Origin: JAMXLO01 sp964427005
GTDB lineage: Bacteria; Pseudomonadota; Alphaproteobacteria; Acetobacterales; Acetobacteraceae
Direction: 5' to 3'
DNA: 64,000 nt
Assembly: GCA_964427005.1 (NCBI GenBank)
Contig: CAYRTL010000012.1
Coordinates: 3,378 to 67,377, forward strand
The translations under genes and the position numbers were made by a program. Of this stretch, positions 34,169 through 41,700 are shown piece by piece. The notes under the pieces were generated by a model. That model did no database searches. It saw only the letters and a program-made list of their open reading frames with translations, and had not been told where the DNA came from. Within the stretch, counting starts at the first letter, position 1. Each line of letters opens with the position of its first letter.

Positions 34169-34645
34169 ATGAGCACCGACGTTCTGGAACGCGCAGAGGC
34201 AGCAGGCAATGATGAAGAGAACGTCTTCGTCACACTGACGGTAGCCGATCAGCTTTGCGGCGTTCCCGTGCTGGGCGTGCGTGACATTCTCGGCGAGCAC
34301 AAGATCACACGCATTCCGCTCGCGCCGAGTGAGATCGCGGGCAGCCTCAATCTGCGCGGGCGCATCGTCACCGCGATTGACCTCAGGCAGCGTCTGCGTC
34401 TGCCGCCGCCACCGCCCGATCAGCCGCGCATGTCGGTGGTGGCCGAGCAGGCCGGCGAACTGTACGCGCTTCTGGTCGATCAGGTCTCGGAGGTGATGGC
34501 CCTCAAGGCCAGTGCGTTCGAGCGCAATCCGCCGACACTGCCACCAGCATGGGCTCAGTTCAGCAGCGGCATCTATCGGCTGGAAGGCCGGCTGCTGGTG
34601 GTGCTGGATGTAGGAAAACTGCTCGCGCTGAACGAAACTGCCTGA
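34169..34645 (+). CDS. cheW: Chemotaxis coupling protein CheW
   Basis: A 158-residue CheW that links receptors to CheA. Recognisable blocks are FVTLTVADQLCGVPVLGVRDILG, ITRIPLAPSEIAGSLNLRGRIVTAIDLRQRL and the C-terminal YRLEGRLLVVLDVGKLL. AAGGAGACGCGT precedes the ATG at 34169, which fixes the start inside the longer frame. It lies 14 bp after cheA and 8 bp before cheY. Receptors (MCPs) are not in the window. Confidence 0.95.
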   Translation: MSTDVLERAEAAGNDEENVFVTLTVADQLCGVPVLGVRDILGEHKITRIPLAPSEIAGSLNLRGRIVTAIDLRQRLRLPPPPPDQPRMSVVAEQAGELYALLVDQVSEVMALKASAFERNPPTLPPAWAQFSSGIYRLEGRLLVVLDVGKLLALNETA

Positions 34646-34653
34646 GGCGCATC

Positions 34654-35022
34654 ATGGCGCGGGTCTGCCTGGTCGTGGACGACAGCCGTGTGGTCCGCAA
34701 GGTTGCACGACGCATTCTCGAAGCACATGGATTCACGGTTGCCGAGGCTGGCGACGGCCAGCAGGCGCTGGACGCATGTCGTGCGCAGTTGCCGGATTGC
34801 GTCCTGCTCGACTGGAACATGCCGGTGATGAACGGGCTGGAGTTCCTCAAGCAACTGCGCGCCGAATACGGTCCTGACCAGCCGCCGGTAGTGTTCTGCA
34901 CCACCGAAACCGAGATGTCGTCAATTGAGTTGGCGATCACCAACGGCGCGCAGGAGTACATCATGAAGCCGTTCGACGAGGACATCCTCGTCGGCAAGTT
35001 CGAGCAGGTCGGGCTGCTGTGA
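34654..35022 (+). CDS. cheY: Chemotaxis response regulator CheY
   Basis: A 122-residue single-domain receiver. The acidic pocket is VVDDSRVVR, the phospho-Asp is Asp53 in CVLLDWNMPVMNG, the switch Thr is in FCTTETEMS, and the Lys is in YIMKPFDED. The WNMP wording is typical of CheY proteins that act in chemotaxis. The stop overlaps the GTG start of cheB. Phospho-CheY would normally act on the flagellar switch; the phosphatase CheZ is at 49.4 kb. Confidence 0.93.
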   Translation: MARVCLVVDDSRVVRKVARRILEAHGFTVAEAGDGQQALDACRAQLPDCVLLDWNMPVMNGLEFLKQLRAEYGPDQPPVVFCTTETEMSSIELAITNGAQEYIMKPFDEDILVGKFEQVGLL

Positions 35023-36098
35023 TCGCTCCGTCACGGGTCGTAGCGCAACTCCATGCGGCACCGCCGGTACGCGTGATGGTGTGCGACGATTCCGCGGTGA
35101 TCCGTGGTGCCATTGCACGCATGCTGGAAGCTGATCCGGCAGTACAGGTGGTGGCGCGCGTCGCCAACGGACAGATCGCACTGGACGAGTTGAAGCGCAC
35201 ACCAGTCGATGTTCTGGTGCTTGACATTGAAATGCCAGTGATGGACGGCATGACGGCGCTGCCGCTGCTGCTGCGCGCCGATCCGAGTCTGAAGGTCATC
35301 ATGGCGTCCACGCTGACCACACGCGGCGCGGACATTGCGATGCGCGCGCTGCGATTGGGCGCCGCCGACTACGTACCGAAACCGTCGGCGGTAACAGGAG
35401 ACGAGACGTTCCGGCGCGAGCTGGTGGAGAAAGTGAAGGGCCTCGCGCGCCTGCGGCGGCGTGGTGCCCAGCCGGCGCGCACGACGACGACATTCAGTTT
35501 GCGACCGCCGCCGATAACGCCGCCGCGTCTGCTGGCCGTTGGTAGTTCGACCGGTGGACCCCAGGCACTGTTCACGCTTGTACAGGGTCTGGGAAAGTCA
35601 CTGAACGTGCCGGTAGTGATGACGCAGCATATGCCTGCGACGTTCACGCCGATACTCGCCGAACACATCAGCAAGTTGGGCGGCATGCCATGCGCCGAAG
35701 CAAAGCATGGCGAGGCGCTGGTTGCTGGCCGCATCTATCTCGCTCCCGGCGATCGACATCTGCTGATTGATCGCGATCGCACGGGCCTGCAGGCGCGCAT
35801 CAGCACCGATCCGCCAGAGAATTTCTGCCGCCCGTCGGTAGATCCGATGCTGCGCAGTGCTGCTGACGCCTGCGATGGCCGTGTGCTGGTGACGATACTG
35901 ACCGGCATGGGGCAGGACGGTCTGGCCGGCACGCGGCGGGTGGTGGAAACCGGCGGCGGTGCCGTCGCGCAGGACGAGGCGACGAGTGTCGTCTGGGGCA
36001 TGCCCGGAGCGGTGGCGCAGGCGGGGCTGTGCCATGCCGTGCTGCCACTGCCGAACATCGCGCCGCGGCTGCTCGAGTTGCTGCGGATGGCCCGCTGA
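35019..36098 (+). CDS. cheB: Protein-glutamate methylesterase CheB
   Basis: A 359-residue response regulator esterase that demethylates (and deamidates) chemoreceptors. The receiver has VCDDSAVIR and phospho-Asp69 in VLVLDIEMPVMDG. The esterase domain has the catalytic triad in VGSSTGGPQAL (Ser177), TQHMPATFT (His204) and LTGMGQDG (Asp300). A GTG start overlaps the cheY stop. Its stop overlaps the cheR start (TGATG), so the pair with opposite activities is coupled. Confidence 0.95.
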   Translation: MIAPSRVVAQLHAAPPVRVMVCDDSAVIRGAIARMLEADPAVQVVARVANGQIALDELKRTPVDVLVLDIEMPVMDGMTALPLLLRADPSLKVIMASTLTTRGADIAMRALRLGAADYVPKPSAVTGDETFRRELVEKVKGLARLRRRGAQPARTTTTFSLRPPPITPPRLLAVGSSTGGPQALFTLVQGLGKSLNVPVVMTQHMPATFTPILAEHISKLGGMPCAEAKHGEALVAGRIYLAPGDRHLLIDRDRTGLQARISTDPPENFCRPSVDPMLRSAADACDGRVLVTILTGMGQDGLAGTRRVVETGGGAVAQDEATSVVWGMPGAVAQAGLCHAVLPLPNIAPRLLELLRMAR

Positions 36099-36970
36099 TG
36101 AGCCAGACGCTTTCCGGCGGCGCGTTCGAGACGTTCGCGTCTCTCCTGAAGAGCCGCTCCGGATTGGTAATCAGTCCTGACAAGCTCTATTTACTGGAAA
36201 CGCGCCTCGCCGGGATCCTGAAACGCGAGCAGTTGCCGAATCTGGCTTCCCTGGCTGACAGATTGCGTTCGCCCGGAGGTGAACAGCTCATTCGGCAGGT
36301 GGTCGAAGCGATGACCACCAACGAGAGTTTTTTCTTCCGCGACGACAAGCCGTTTCAGCATTTCCGCAACCAGGCACTCCCGCGACTGCAGGCATCGCGT
36401 GCCACCGGTATGCCGCTACGCATCTGGTCGGCCGCAGCATCATCGGGTCAGGAAGCCTACTCGATCGCGATGATCATCTCCGAATGCCGCGCCAGCATCG
36501 GCGACCGAAAAGTGGAGATCGTCGGCACCGATCTGGCTCGTGAGCAGATCGCGCGTGCCCGCGATGGGGTGTACACGCAGTTTGAAGTGCAGCGCGGGCT
36601 GCCGGTGCAGATGTTGATGCGCTATTTCCGCAAAGAGGAGACTGGTTGGCGGATCAGCGAGGCGATCCGCAACATGGTGCAGTACAAGGAGTGGAACCTG
36701 CTCGCCGATCTTCGGCCACTTGGGCAATTCGATGTTGTGTTCTGCCGCAATGTGCTGATCTATTTCGATCAGGCGACCAAGACGCGCGTGCTGGACGCGA
36801 TTGCGCAGCAGATGTCGTCGGACGGGCTGCTGTATCTCGGCGGAGCCGAGACGGTTCTGGGCATCACCAGCCGCTTCGCACCGCTACCGACAGATCGAGG
36901 CGTGTATGGTTTATCGGAAGCGGAAAGAAAATTCACCGCCGAGACGCAGAGATCGCGGAGTTTGGCTTAA
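36098..36970 (+). CDS. cheR: Chemoreceptor glutamate methyltransferase CheR
   Basis: A 290-residue SAM-dependent methyltransferase. The N-terminal CheR helical domain ends near VVEAMTTNESFFFRDDKPF, the SAM-binding motif is LRIWSAAASSGQEAYSIAM, and the second half has VEIVGTDLAREQIARAR, VVFCRNVLIYFDQATK and GLLYLGGAETVLG. The final residues (KFTAETQRSRSLA) are not family sequence; they are encoded by the left arm of a palindromic repeat at 36927, which apparently replaced the natural end. The protein core is intact. Confidence 0.93.
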   Translation: MSQTLSGGAFETFASLLKSRSGLVISPDKLYLLETRLAGILKREQLPNLASLADRLRSPGGEQLIRQVVEAMTTNESFFFRDDKPFQHFRNQALPRLQASRATGMPLRIWSAAASSGQEAYSIAMIISECRASIGDRKVEIVGTDLAREQIARARDGVYTQFEVQRGLPVQMLMRYFRKEETGWRISEAIRNMVQYKEWNLLADLRPLGQFDVVFCRNVLIYFDQATKTRVLDAIAQQMSSDGLLYLGGAETVLGITSRFAPLPTDRGVYGLSEAERKFTAETQRSRSLA

Positions 36971-37011
36971 TCAAAGACTCTGCGCCCTCCGCGTCTCTGC
37001 AGTGAATTTCC
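36927..37011. repeat. Long palindrome, copy B (overlaps cheR end)
   Basis: Arms 36927-36961 and 36977-37011 open with GAAAATTCACCGCCGAGACG and agree at most of 35 positions (for example GAGACGCAGAGATCGCGGAG against GAGACGCGGAGGGCGCAGAG). The left arm encodes the end of CheR and the right arm touches the stop codon of the convergent PLP enzyme. Its period of about nine bases (ACGCAGAG) resembles the ACACGGAG units of the copies near 54-64 kb, so I treat it as a distant relative. Confidence 0.65.
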
Positions 37012-38142
37012 TTAGTACATCCCGCCGCGCGCGGCGATCGGCCATAGGCACTCCACCCGGCCATTCCGTACGCCGACATACCAGTCATAGCGATCCACCG
37101 TCGGGTCGCAGTGCCCTGGCACCAGCCGCAGCTTCTCGCCAAGCTTGGGCGGCGACGTTTCGGATCCGACTTCCAGCTTGCCATGCTCATCCGAGGCACT
37201 CACGTAGCGAATGTCTGGACGCTGCCATATTGTCGGCATGCCGCTGTCCACCGCGACCGCCTTGTGACCCGCATCCACCACGGCGATGTTCCTGTTCGGC
37301 GCGCTCATCACAGTGGCCAGCACGAACAGCGAATGTCGGAACGTGCTGACCGGCGCTCCCGCGTCATCCAGATTGCGCGCATAGTCGGCATCCATGAAGA
37401 CGTAGCTGCCAGCCTGTATCTCGTTGTAAACGCCTGAAGCCGACTCGAGCTGGAAGGTACCGGTACCGGCACCGCCGACGATGGGACAATTCAGCCCCTG
37501 CTGGCGTAGCTGCTCTACCGTGCGCCGGGATGCATCGATGGCGTTGCCGATGAGCGTCCGCCGCTCGGCGACCGTTCGCTTGTGCTGCGCACTACCGTGA
37601 TAGGCCTGCAATCCACCGAAGATCAGATGCTTCGAAGCGGCGATGCGCTTGGCGAGGGCCACCGCATCGGGACCGGGCGCCACGCCACAGCGACCTGCAC
37701 CAACGTCGATCTCCACCAGCACCGGCAGCCGGATGGCTGCGTCCTCTGCCACTGCCTCGATTGCCGCGACCTGGCTTGCATCATCAGCGCACACCGCGAC
37801 CTTGCTGATGCGCGCCAACGCGGCGAGCCGTGCCAGCTTCGATGCGCCGACAACTTCGTTGCTCACCAGGATGTCGGGAATGCCGCCCCAGGCCAGCGCC
37901 TCGGCTTCCGCCACTTTCTGCACGCACTGGCCGACGGCGCCGCGCGCCATCTGCAGCTTCGCGATCACTGGCGACTTGTGCGTCTTGGCGTGCGCCCGCA
38001 GCTTCGCCTTGGTGGGGGCCAGCAGTTCCGCCATGTGATCAAGGTTCGCCTCGAATGCATCCAGATCGATCAGCAGGGCTGGCGTGTCGATCTCGTCCTC
38101 ACGCATGCCAGGACGGGCTGGCGGTGGCTGCAACATGTTCAT
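37012..38142 (-). CDS. DSD1-family PLP-dependent D-threonine aldolase-like enzyme
   Basis: A 376-residue fold-III PLP enzyme of the alanine-racemase-like DSD1/D-threonine aldolase group. The N-terminal block is DTPALLIDLDAFEANLDHMAELL, the PLP Lys is in LRAHAKTHKSPVIAK, and the C-terminal metal site characteristic of the group is VPGHCDPTVDRYDWYVGVRNG. GAGRCG and YQAYHGSAQH are also conserved. Members cleave D-threonine, 3-hydroxy-D-aspartate or dehydrate D-serine. The ATG at 38142 overlaps the upstream stop (ATGA); ATG 38136 and GTG 38151 are alternatives. Confidence 0.85.
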   Translation of the reverse strand: MNMLQPPPARPGMREDEIDTPALLIDLDAFEANLDHMAELLAPTKAKLRAHAKTHKSPVIAKLQMARGAVGQCVQKVAEAEALAWGGIPDILVSNEVVGASKLARLAALARISKVAVCADDASQVAAIEAVAEDAAIRLPVLVEIDVGAGRCGVAPGPDAVALAKRIAASKHLIFGGLQAYHGSAQHKRTVAERRTLIGNAIDASRRTVEQLRQQGLNCPIVGGAGTGTFQLESASGVYNEIQAGSYVFMDADYARNLDDAGAPVSTFRHSLFVLATVMSAPNRNIAVVDAGHKAVAVDSGMPTIWQRPDIRYVSASDEHGKLEVGSETSPPKLGEKLRLVPGHCDPTVDRYDWYVGVRNGRVECLWPIAARGGMY

Positions 38143-38474
38143 TCCTTCCACTCTCGGCTGGTACCGCCCGGTGCTATCCAGGTATGGGCAGTAGTCTTGC
38201 CCTTCGCTGTTTGCACGACAACCCGCGTCAGGCGATAGGGCGGCCCCTCATACGCAGCGAGCCGTGCAACGGCGGGAGCCGGCACGTCCACGACGACACC
38301 CGCCACGCACCCCGCCCGGTAGCGACGCAGCGTCGGATAAGGTGAGCCGCGTAGCCTCACGCGCTGCCATCCAGGCAAGCGCGCTGGCTGTTGCCGAATC
38401 CATAGCACAGCGTTTCCGCTGCGCGCTGCAAGCGTGGCGGGATCGAGCAGCGTGCCATAAAGAAAGAGCCGCAA
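38139..38474 (-). CDS. Gamma-glutamylcyclotransferase (AIG2-like) family protein
   Basis: A 111-residue AIG2/GGCT-fold protein, recognised from the N-terminal MRLFLYGTLLDPATL, then YPTLRRYRAGCVAGVVVDVPAPAVARLAAYEGPPYRLTRVVV. The acid in LAAYEGPPY is the position of the catalytic Glu in this fold. The start is a TTG with GGGGGG five bases upstream. It overlaps the DSD1-type gene by 4 bp, so both are one transcript. The substrate could be gamma-glutamyl amino acids or another compound. Confidence 0.8.
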   Translation of the reverse strand: MRLFLYGTLLDPATLAARSGNAVLWIRQQPARLPGWQRVRLRGSPYPTLRRYRAGCVAGVVVDVPAPAVARLAAYEGPPYRLTRVVVQTAKGKTTAHTWIAPGGTSREWKE

Positions 38475-38555
38475 TCAGCCCCCCTGCGCGACAATAGGCA
38501 AAGGCCAGGAGCACGCGTAATCTGGCCCTGACCCTGCTTGCCGGAGATCCGCCAG

Positions 38556-39494
38556 ATGGACCGCGACCTCGACGCCCTTCTCGGCTTTGCCCCCGACCAC
38601 GATTCGCCGATACCGTACATGCAGCGCACCCGCGAGTACTACGCGGCCATCGGCTACGCCACGCCGTATAGGTGGGCCCATTACATCGAGGCGCCATTCA
38701 CCCCGCTACGCAAGCCAGTGGCGCAGGCGCGGGTGACCATCGTCACCACGGCCGCGCCATATCGCCCGGACAAAGGCGACCAGGGTCCAGGCGCGCCCTA
38801 TAACGGCGGGGCGAAGTTCTATCAGGTCTATTCCGGCGATACGTCGCAACGGCACGATCTGCGCATCTCGCATATCGGCTACGACCGCACCCACACCTCG
38901 GCGGAAGACAGCGGCACCTGGTTTCCTCTCCCAGCGCTGCTGCGCGCCGTGGCCTCTGGCCGCGTGGGCGGCGTGACCCCGCGCTTCCATGGCGCGCCGA
39001 CAAATCGCAGCCATCGCGTCACGGTGGAAACGGACGCACCGGAGATCCTGCGCCGCTGCCGGGAAGACGGTACGGACGCCGCGATATTGGTGCCCAACTG
39101 CCCGGTGTGTCACCAGACCTGCAGCCTGGTTGCGCGGCATCTCGAGGCCAATGGCATCTCTACCATTGTCATGGGCTGCGCCAAGGACATCGTCGAGCAC
39201 GCCGCCGTTGCGCGTTTCCTGTTCAGCGACTTCCCACTCGGGAACAGCGCCGGGAAGCCACACGATATCGCCTCGCAGGACCAGACGCTCGAGCTGGCTC
39301 TACGCGTGCTGGAGACCGCTCCTGGACCGCGCACCACGATGCAATCGCCGCTGCGCTGGAGTGCGGACTCCTCCTGGAAGCTCGATTACCTGAACCTCGA
39401 CCGTATCCCACCGGAAGAACTGGCGCGCCGCCGCCGAGAGTTCGACGAACAGAAGGCCATCGCGCGCACACTGCGCGTCGAGAAGGCTGCCTGA
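38556..39494 (+). CDS. GrdB-like (glycine/betaine reductase selenoprotein B family) protein
   Basis: A 312-residue protein of the PF07355-related family. The conserved part includes VTIVTTAAPYRPDKGDQGPGAPYNGG, ISHIGYDRTHTSAEDSGTWFP, ILVPNCPVCHQTCSLVARHLEANGI and FLFSDFPLGNSAGKPHD. In clostridial GrdB a selenocysteine acts in the reductase; here only ordinary Cys residues (NCPVCHQTC) are encoded and there is no in-frame TGA, so it is a Cys-only homologue of unknown reaction. The ATG at 38556 follows GGAGATCCGCCAG; the TTG six codons upstream is less likely. Confidence 0.78.
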   Translation: MDRDLDALLGFAPDHDSPIPYMQRTREYYAAIGYATPYRWAHYIEAPFTPLRKPVAQARVTIVTTAAPYRPDKGDQGPGAPYNGGAKFYQVYSGDTSQRHDLRISHIGYDRTHTSAEDSGTWFPLPALLRAVASGRVGGVTPRFHGAPTNRSHRVTVETDAPEILRRCREDGTDAAILVPNCPVCHQTCSLVARHLEANGISTIVMGCAKDIVEHAAVARFLFSDFPLGNSAGKPHDIASQDQTLELALRVLETAPGPRTTMQSPLRWSADSSWKLDYLNLDRIPPEELARRRREFDEQKAIARTLRVEKAA

Positions 39495-39498
39495 CGTC

Positions 39499-39917
39499 TT
39501 GAAGGTCGCTGTCGTCGTACTGATCCGCAACGAGATCGACATCGTCGGTGCGTTTCTGCAGCACATCGCGAGCCGGTTCAGGGCTGGCATTGGCACGACA
39601 TTCTCTGGCGCATCGCGGACGGCACTCTGCGCGACGAGGACCTGATCGGCATGGCCGCGTATTACAGCGTAACAGGCAATCAGACTTCGCACCCACTGTC
39701 ATGGACGGAGCTGGAAGCGCTTGGCTTCACTCGGACCGGCCTGAATGTGGCGTTCGGGCGCGGGTTGCCGTCGCTAGCGGAACCTCTGACGATCGAGCCG
39801 GTACGGTTGGTTGCCACCATTCTGCGACGGTTTCAGGTTGAGCCGTCAAACGGCCAGGAGTTGATCCTCGATGGCAATCGCCTTCGCTTCAATCCGAATG
39901 CGTCTTCAATAGCGTGA
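39499..39917 (+). pseudogene. Broken glycosyltransferase-like remnant
   Basis: The 430-bp stretch between the GrdB-like gene and the CoA transferase holds pieces in two frames. From TTG 39499 one frame reads LKVAVVVLIRNEIDIVGAFLQHIASRF, a typical GT2 start, then loses sense. From about 39579 another frame reads GWHWHDILWRIADGTLRDEDLIGMAAYYSVTGNQ and continues to a TGA at 39915-39917. An internal deletion with frame change would explain both. The second part alone, from ATG 39651, is an 88-residue open frame that could still be expressed. The identity of the C-terminal piece is uncertain. Confidence 0.5.
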
Positions 39918-39924
39918 GCCGATC

Positions 39925-41118
39925 ATGACCCGACCATTTGCCAACACCCGCATTCTCGACTTCACCCAGGTGCTCGCTGGGCCCTATGGCAGCTATCAGC
40001 TCGCCCTTCTCGGCGCGGACGTGATCAAGGTGGAACGCCGCGAAGGCGAGGATATGCGCCGCACGCCTCTCTCGCGTGAATGGGCCGATCGTGGCATGGC
40101 GCCATCCTGGCTGGCCATCAACGGCAACAAGCGAAGCCTGACGCTCGATCTGCAAAAACCGGCGGCGATCGAGATCATCAACCGTCTGGCCGCTAAGGCC
40201 GATGTCGTGATGGAGAACTTTCGGCCAGGCGTGATGGACCGCCTGGGCATCGGCTATGACGCATTGCGCAAGGTCAATCCGCGGCTGATCTATTGCACGA
40301 TCTCCGGCTTCGGCAGCACCGGACCGTATCGCAACGAGGCAGGCTATGACGGCAAGATCCAGGCCTTGTCCGGTATCATGTCGCTGACCGGGCATAAGGA
40401 GATGGGCCCCACTCGCGCCGGTTTCGCCGTATGCGACGTGCTGTCCGGCATGACGGCTGCCTTCGCCGTGTCCTCGGCACTCTATCAGCGGACCCACACC
40501 GGACAGGGACAGTTCATCGACGTCTCGATGCTGGAAGCGAGCCTCGCCTTTCTCTCCACGCAAGTCGCCGATTTCACCGTCGCCGGCCATCGGCAAGAGC
40601 AGTTCGGGAATCAGGCGATCAGCCGCAAGGTCACGGCGAATCTGTTTCGTGCGAAGGATAGCTGGCTGCTGCTGGCGGTGAACAACGACCGTCAATACGA
40701 AGCTCTGATGACGGCTCTGGGGCGCGCTGATGTTCTGGATGACAGGCGCTTCGCCGACTGGTTCCAGCGCAAGGAGAATGAGGCCGCGTTGCGTGCCATC
40801 ATCGAAGAAGCGTTGGCGAGCGCGGACGCGAAAACCTGGGAGAAGCGTCTCAACGATGCGGGAGCGCCTTGCGCCAGCATATGGCGCATCGAGGAGGTGA
40901 TCGATCATCCGCAGATCGTCGCGCGCAACGCCATGCAGACGGTGGAGACCGAGTACGGGTCATTGCGCCTGATGGGCTCAGGCTTCCAGATGGCGCATGG
41001 CGGCGGCAGGCTGGACCACGCACCACCGCCGCTGGGTGCGCATACCGACCAGGTGCTGCGCGAAGCGGGTTATTCGCCCGACGAAATCGCTGGCTTGCGG
41101 CGCGATGGAGTCGTCTGA
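39925..41118 (+). CDS. CaiB/BaiF family (formyl-CoA type) CoA transferase
   Basis: A 397-residue class-III CoA transferase. It opens with ANTRILDFTQVLAGPYGSYQLALLGADVIKVERREGEDMRRTP, with the following VMENFRPGVMDRLGIGYDAL; the catalytic Asp is expected in the segment VSMLEASLAFLSTQ-preceding GQFIDVS. FRAKDSWLLLAVNNDRQYEALMTALG and GAPCASIWRIEEVIDHPQI are also conserved. Such enzymes move CoA between organic acids. The ATG is 7 bp after the remnant ORF. The flavodoxin-like gene follows without a gap. Confidence 0.9.
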   Translation: MTRPFANTRILDFTQVLAGPYGSYQLALLGADVIKVERREGEDMRRTPLSREWADRGMAPSWLAINGNKRSLTLDLQKPAAIEIINRLAAKADVVMENFRPGVMDRLGIGYDALRKVNPRLIYCTISGFGSTGPYRNEAGYDGKIQALSGIMSLTGHKEMGPTRAGFAVCDVLSGMTAAFAVSSALYQRTHTGQGQFIDVSMLEASLAFLSTQVADFTVAGHRQEQFGNQAISRKVTANLFRAKDSWLLLAVNNDRQYEALMTALGRADVLDDRRFADWFQRKENEAALRAIIEEALASADAKTWEKRLNDAGAPCASIWRIEEVIDHPQIVARNAMQTVETEYGSLRLMGSGFQMAHGGGRLDHAPPPLGAHTDQVLREAGYSPDEIAGLRRDGVV

Positions 41119-41610
41119 CTGAAGACGCTGCTCATCGTCTACCACTCGCTGACTGGCGGCACGCGCCAGATGGCGGAGGCCGCCGCGTCCGGTGCGCGCG
41201 CCGAACCGGATGTCACGGTTCGTTTGCTGACCGCAGGCGAGGCCGATGGTTCGGACCTTCTATCGGCTGATGGCTACATCTTTGCCAGCCCGGAAAATCT
41301 CGCGGCACTGGCAGGCAGAATGAAGGACTTCTTCGACCGCACCTATTATGTCGCGTTTGAGCGTATCAACGGCCGCCCCTACGCCGCGCTGATCTGCGCA
41401 GGCAGCGATGGCCATAACGCCGCACGGCAAATCGCGCGGATCGCCACAGGTTGGCGGCTGCGGCAGATCGCGGAGCCATTGATCGTATGCACACATGCAC
41501 AGACGCCGGAGGCGATCCTGGCGCCGAAGCACATTCCGCCGGCGCAACTCGAGCAGTGCACAGAGCTGGGCGCCGCCTTCGCCGCGGGGCTCGCCTCGGG
41601 AATCTTTTGA
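41119..41610 (+). CDS. Flavodoxin-like protein, non-ATG start
   Basis: About 163 residues of a flavodoxin-fold protein. The FMN phosphate loop is in LLIVYHSLTGGTRQMAEAAASGA, followed by DGYIFASPENLAALAGRMKDFFDRTYY and YAALICAGSDGHNAARQIARI, the usual order for NAD(P)H-dependent FMN oxidoreductases. The loop lies upstream of the first ATG (41170), and between the preceding stop (TGA 41116-41118) and that ATG there is no ATG, GTG or TTG in frame. The only candidate start is CTG at 41119, directly after the CoA transferase stop. Translation by reinitiation is likely. Confidence 0.75.
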   Translation: MKTLLIVYHSLTGGTRQMAEAAASGARAEPDVTVRLLTAGEADGSDLLSADGYIFASPENLAALAGRMKDFFDRTYYVAFERINGRPYAALICAGSDGHNAARQIARIATGWRLRQIAEPLIVCTHAQTPEAILAPKHIPPAQLEQCTELGAAFAAGLASGIF

Positions 41611-41638
41611 TTAGAGTGTCGTAAAGACCGTGTATAGT
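41611..41638 (+). promoter_or_regulatory. Possible promoter of the sensor kinase
   Basis: TTAGAG at 41611 and TATAGT at 41633 are separated by 16 bp; a TTGATT at 41607 is another partial -35. This is the most A+T-rich patch of the 90-bp gap before the kinase gene. The -10 is good and the -35 weak. Confidence 0.3.
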
Positions 41639-41700
41639 AGGTCACCAGCAACGCGGCCGAATAGAGCCCGTGCAAAAGGGGTTGCCTGGGAACGCGCTTG

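Noticed and set aside
38556..39494. Selenocysteine gene for the GrdB-like protein
   Set aside because: There is no in-frame TGA before the true stop; the expected positions are Cys codons.
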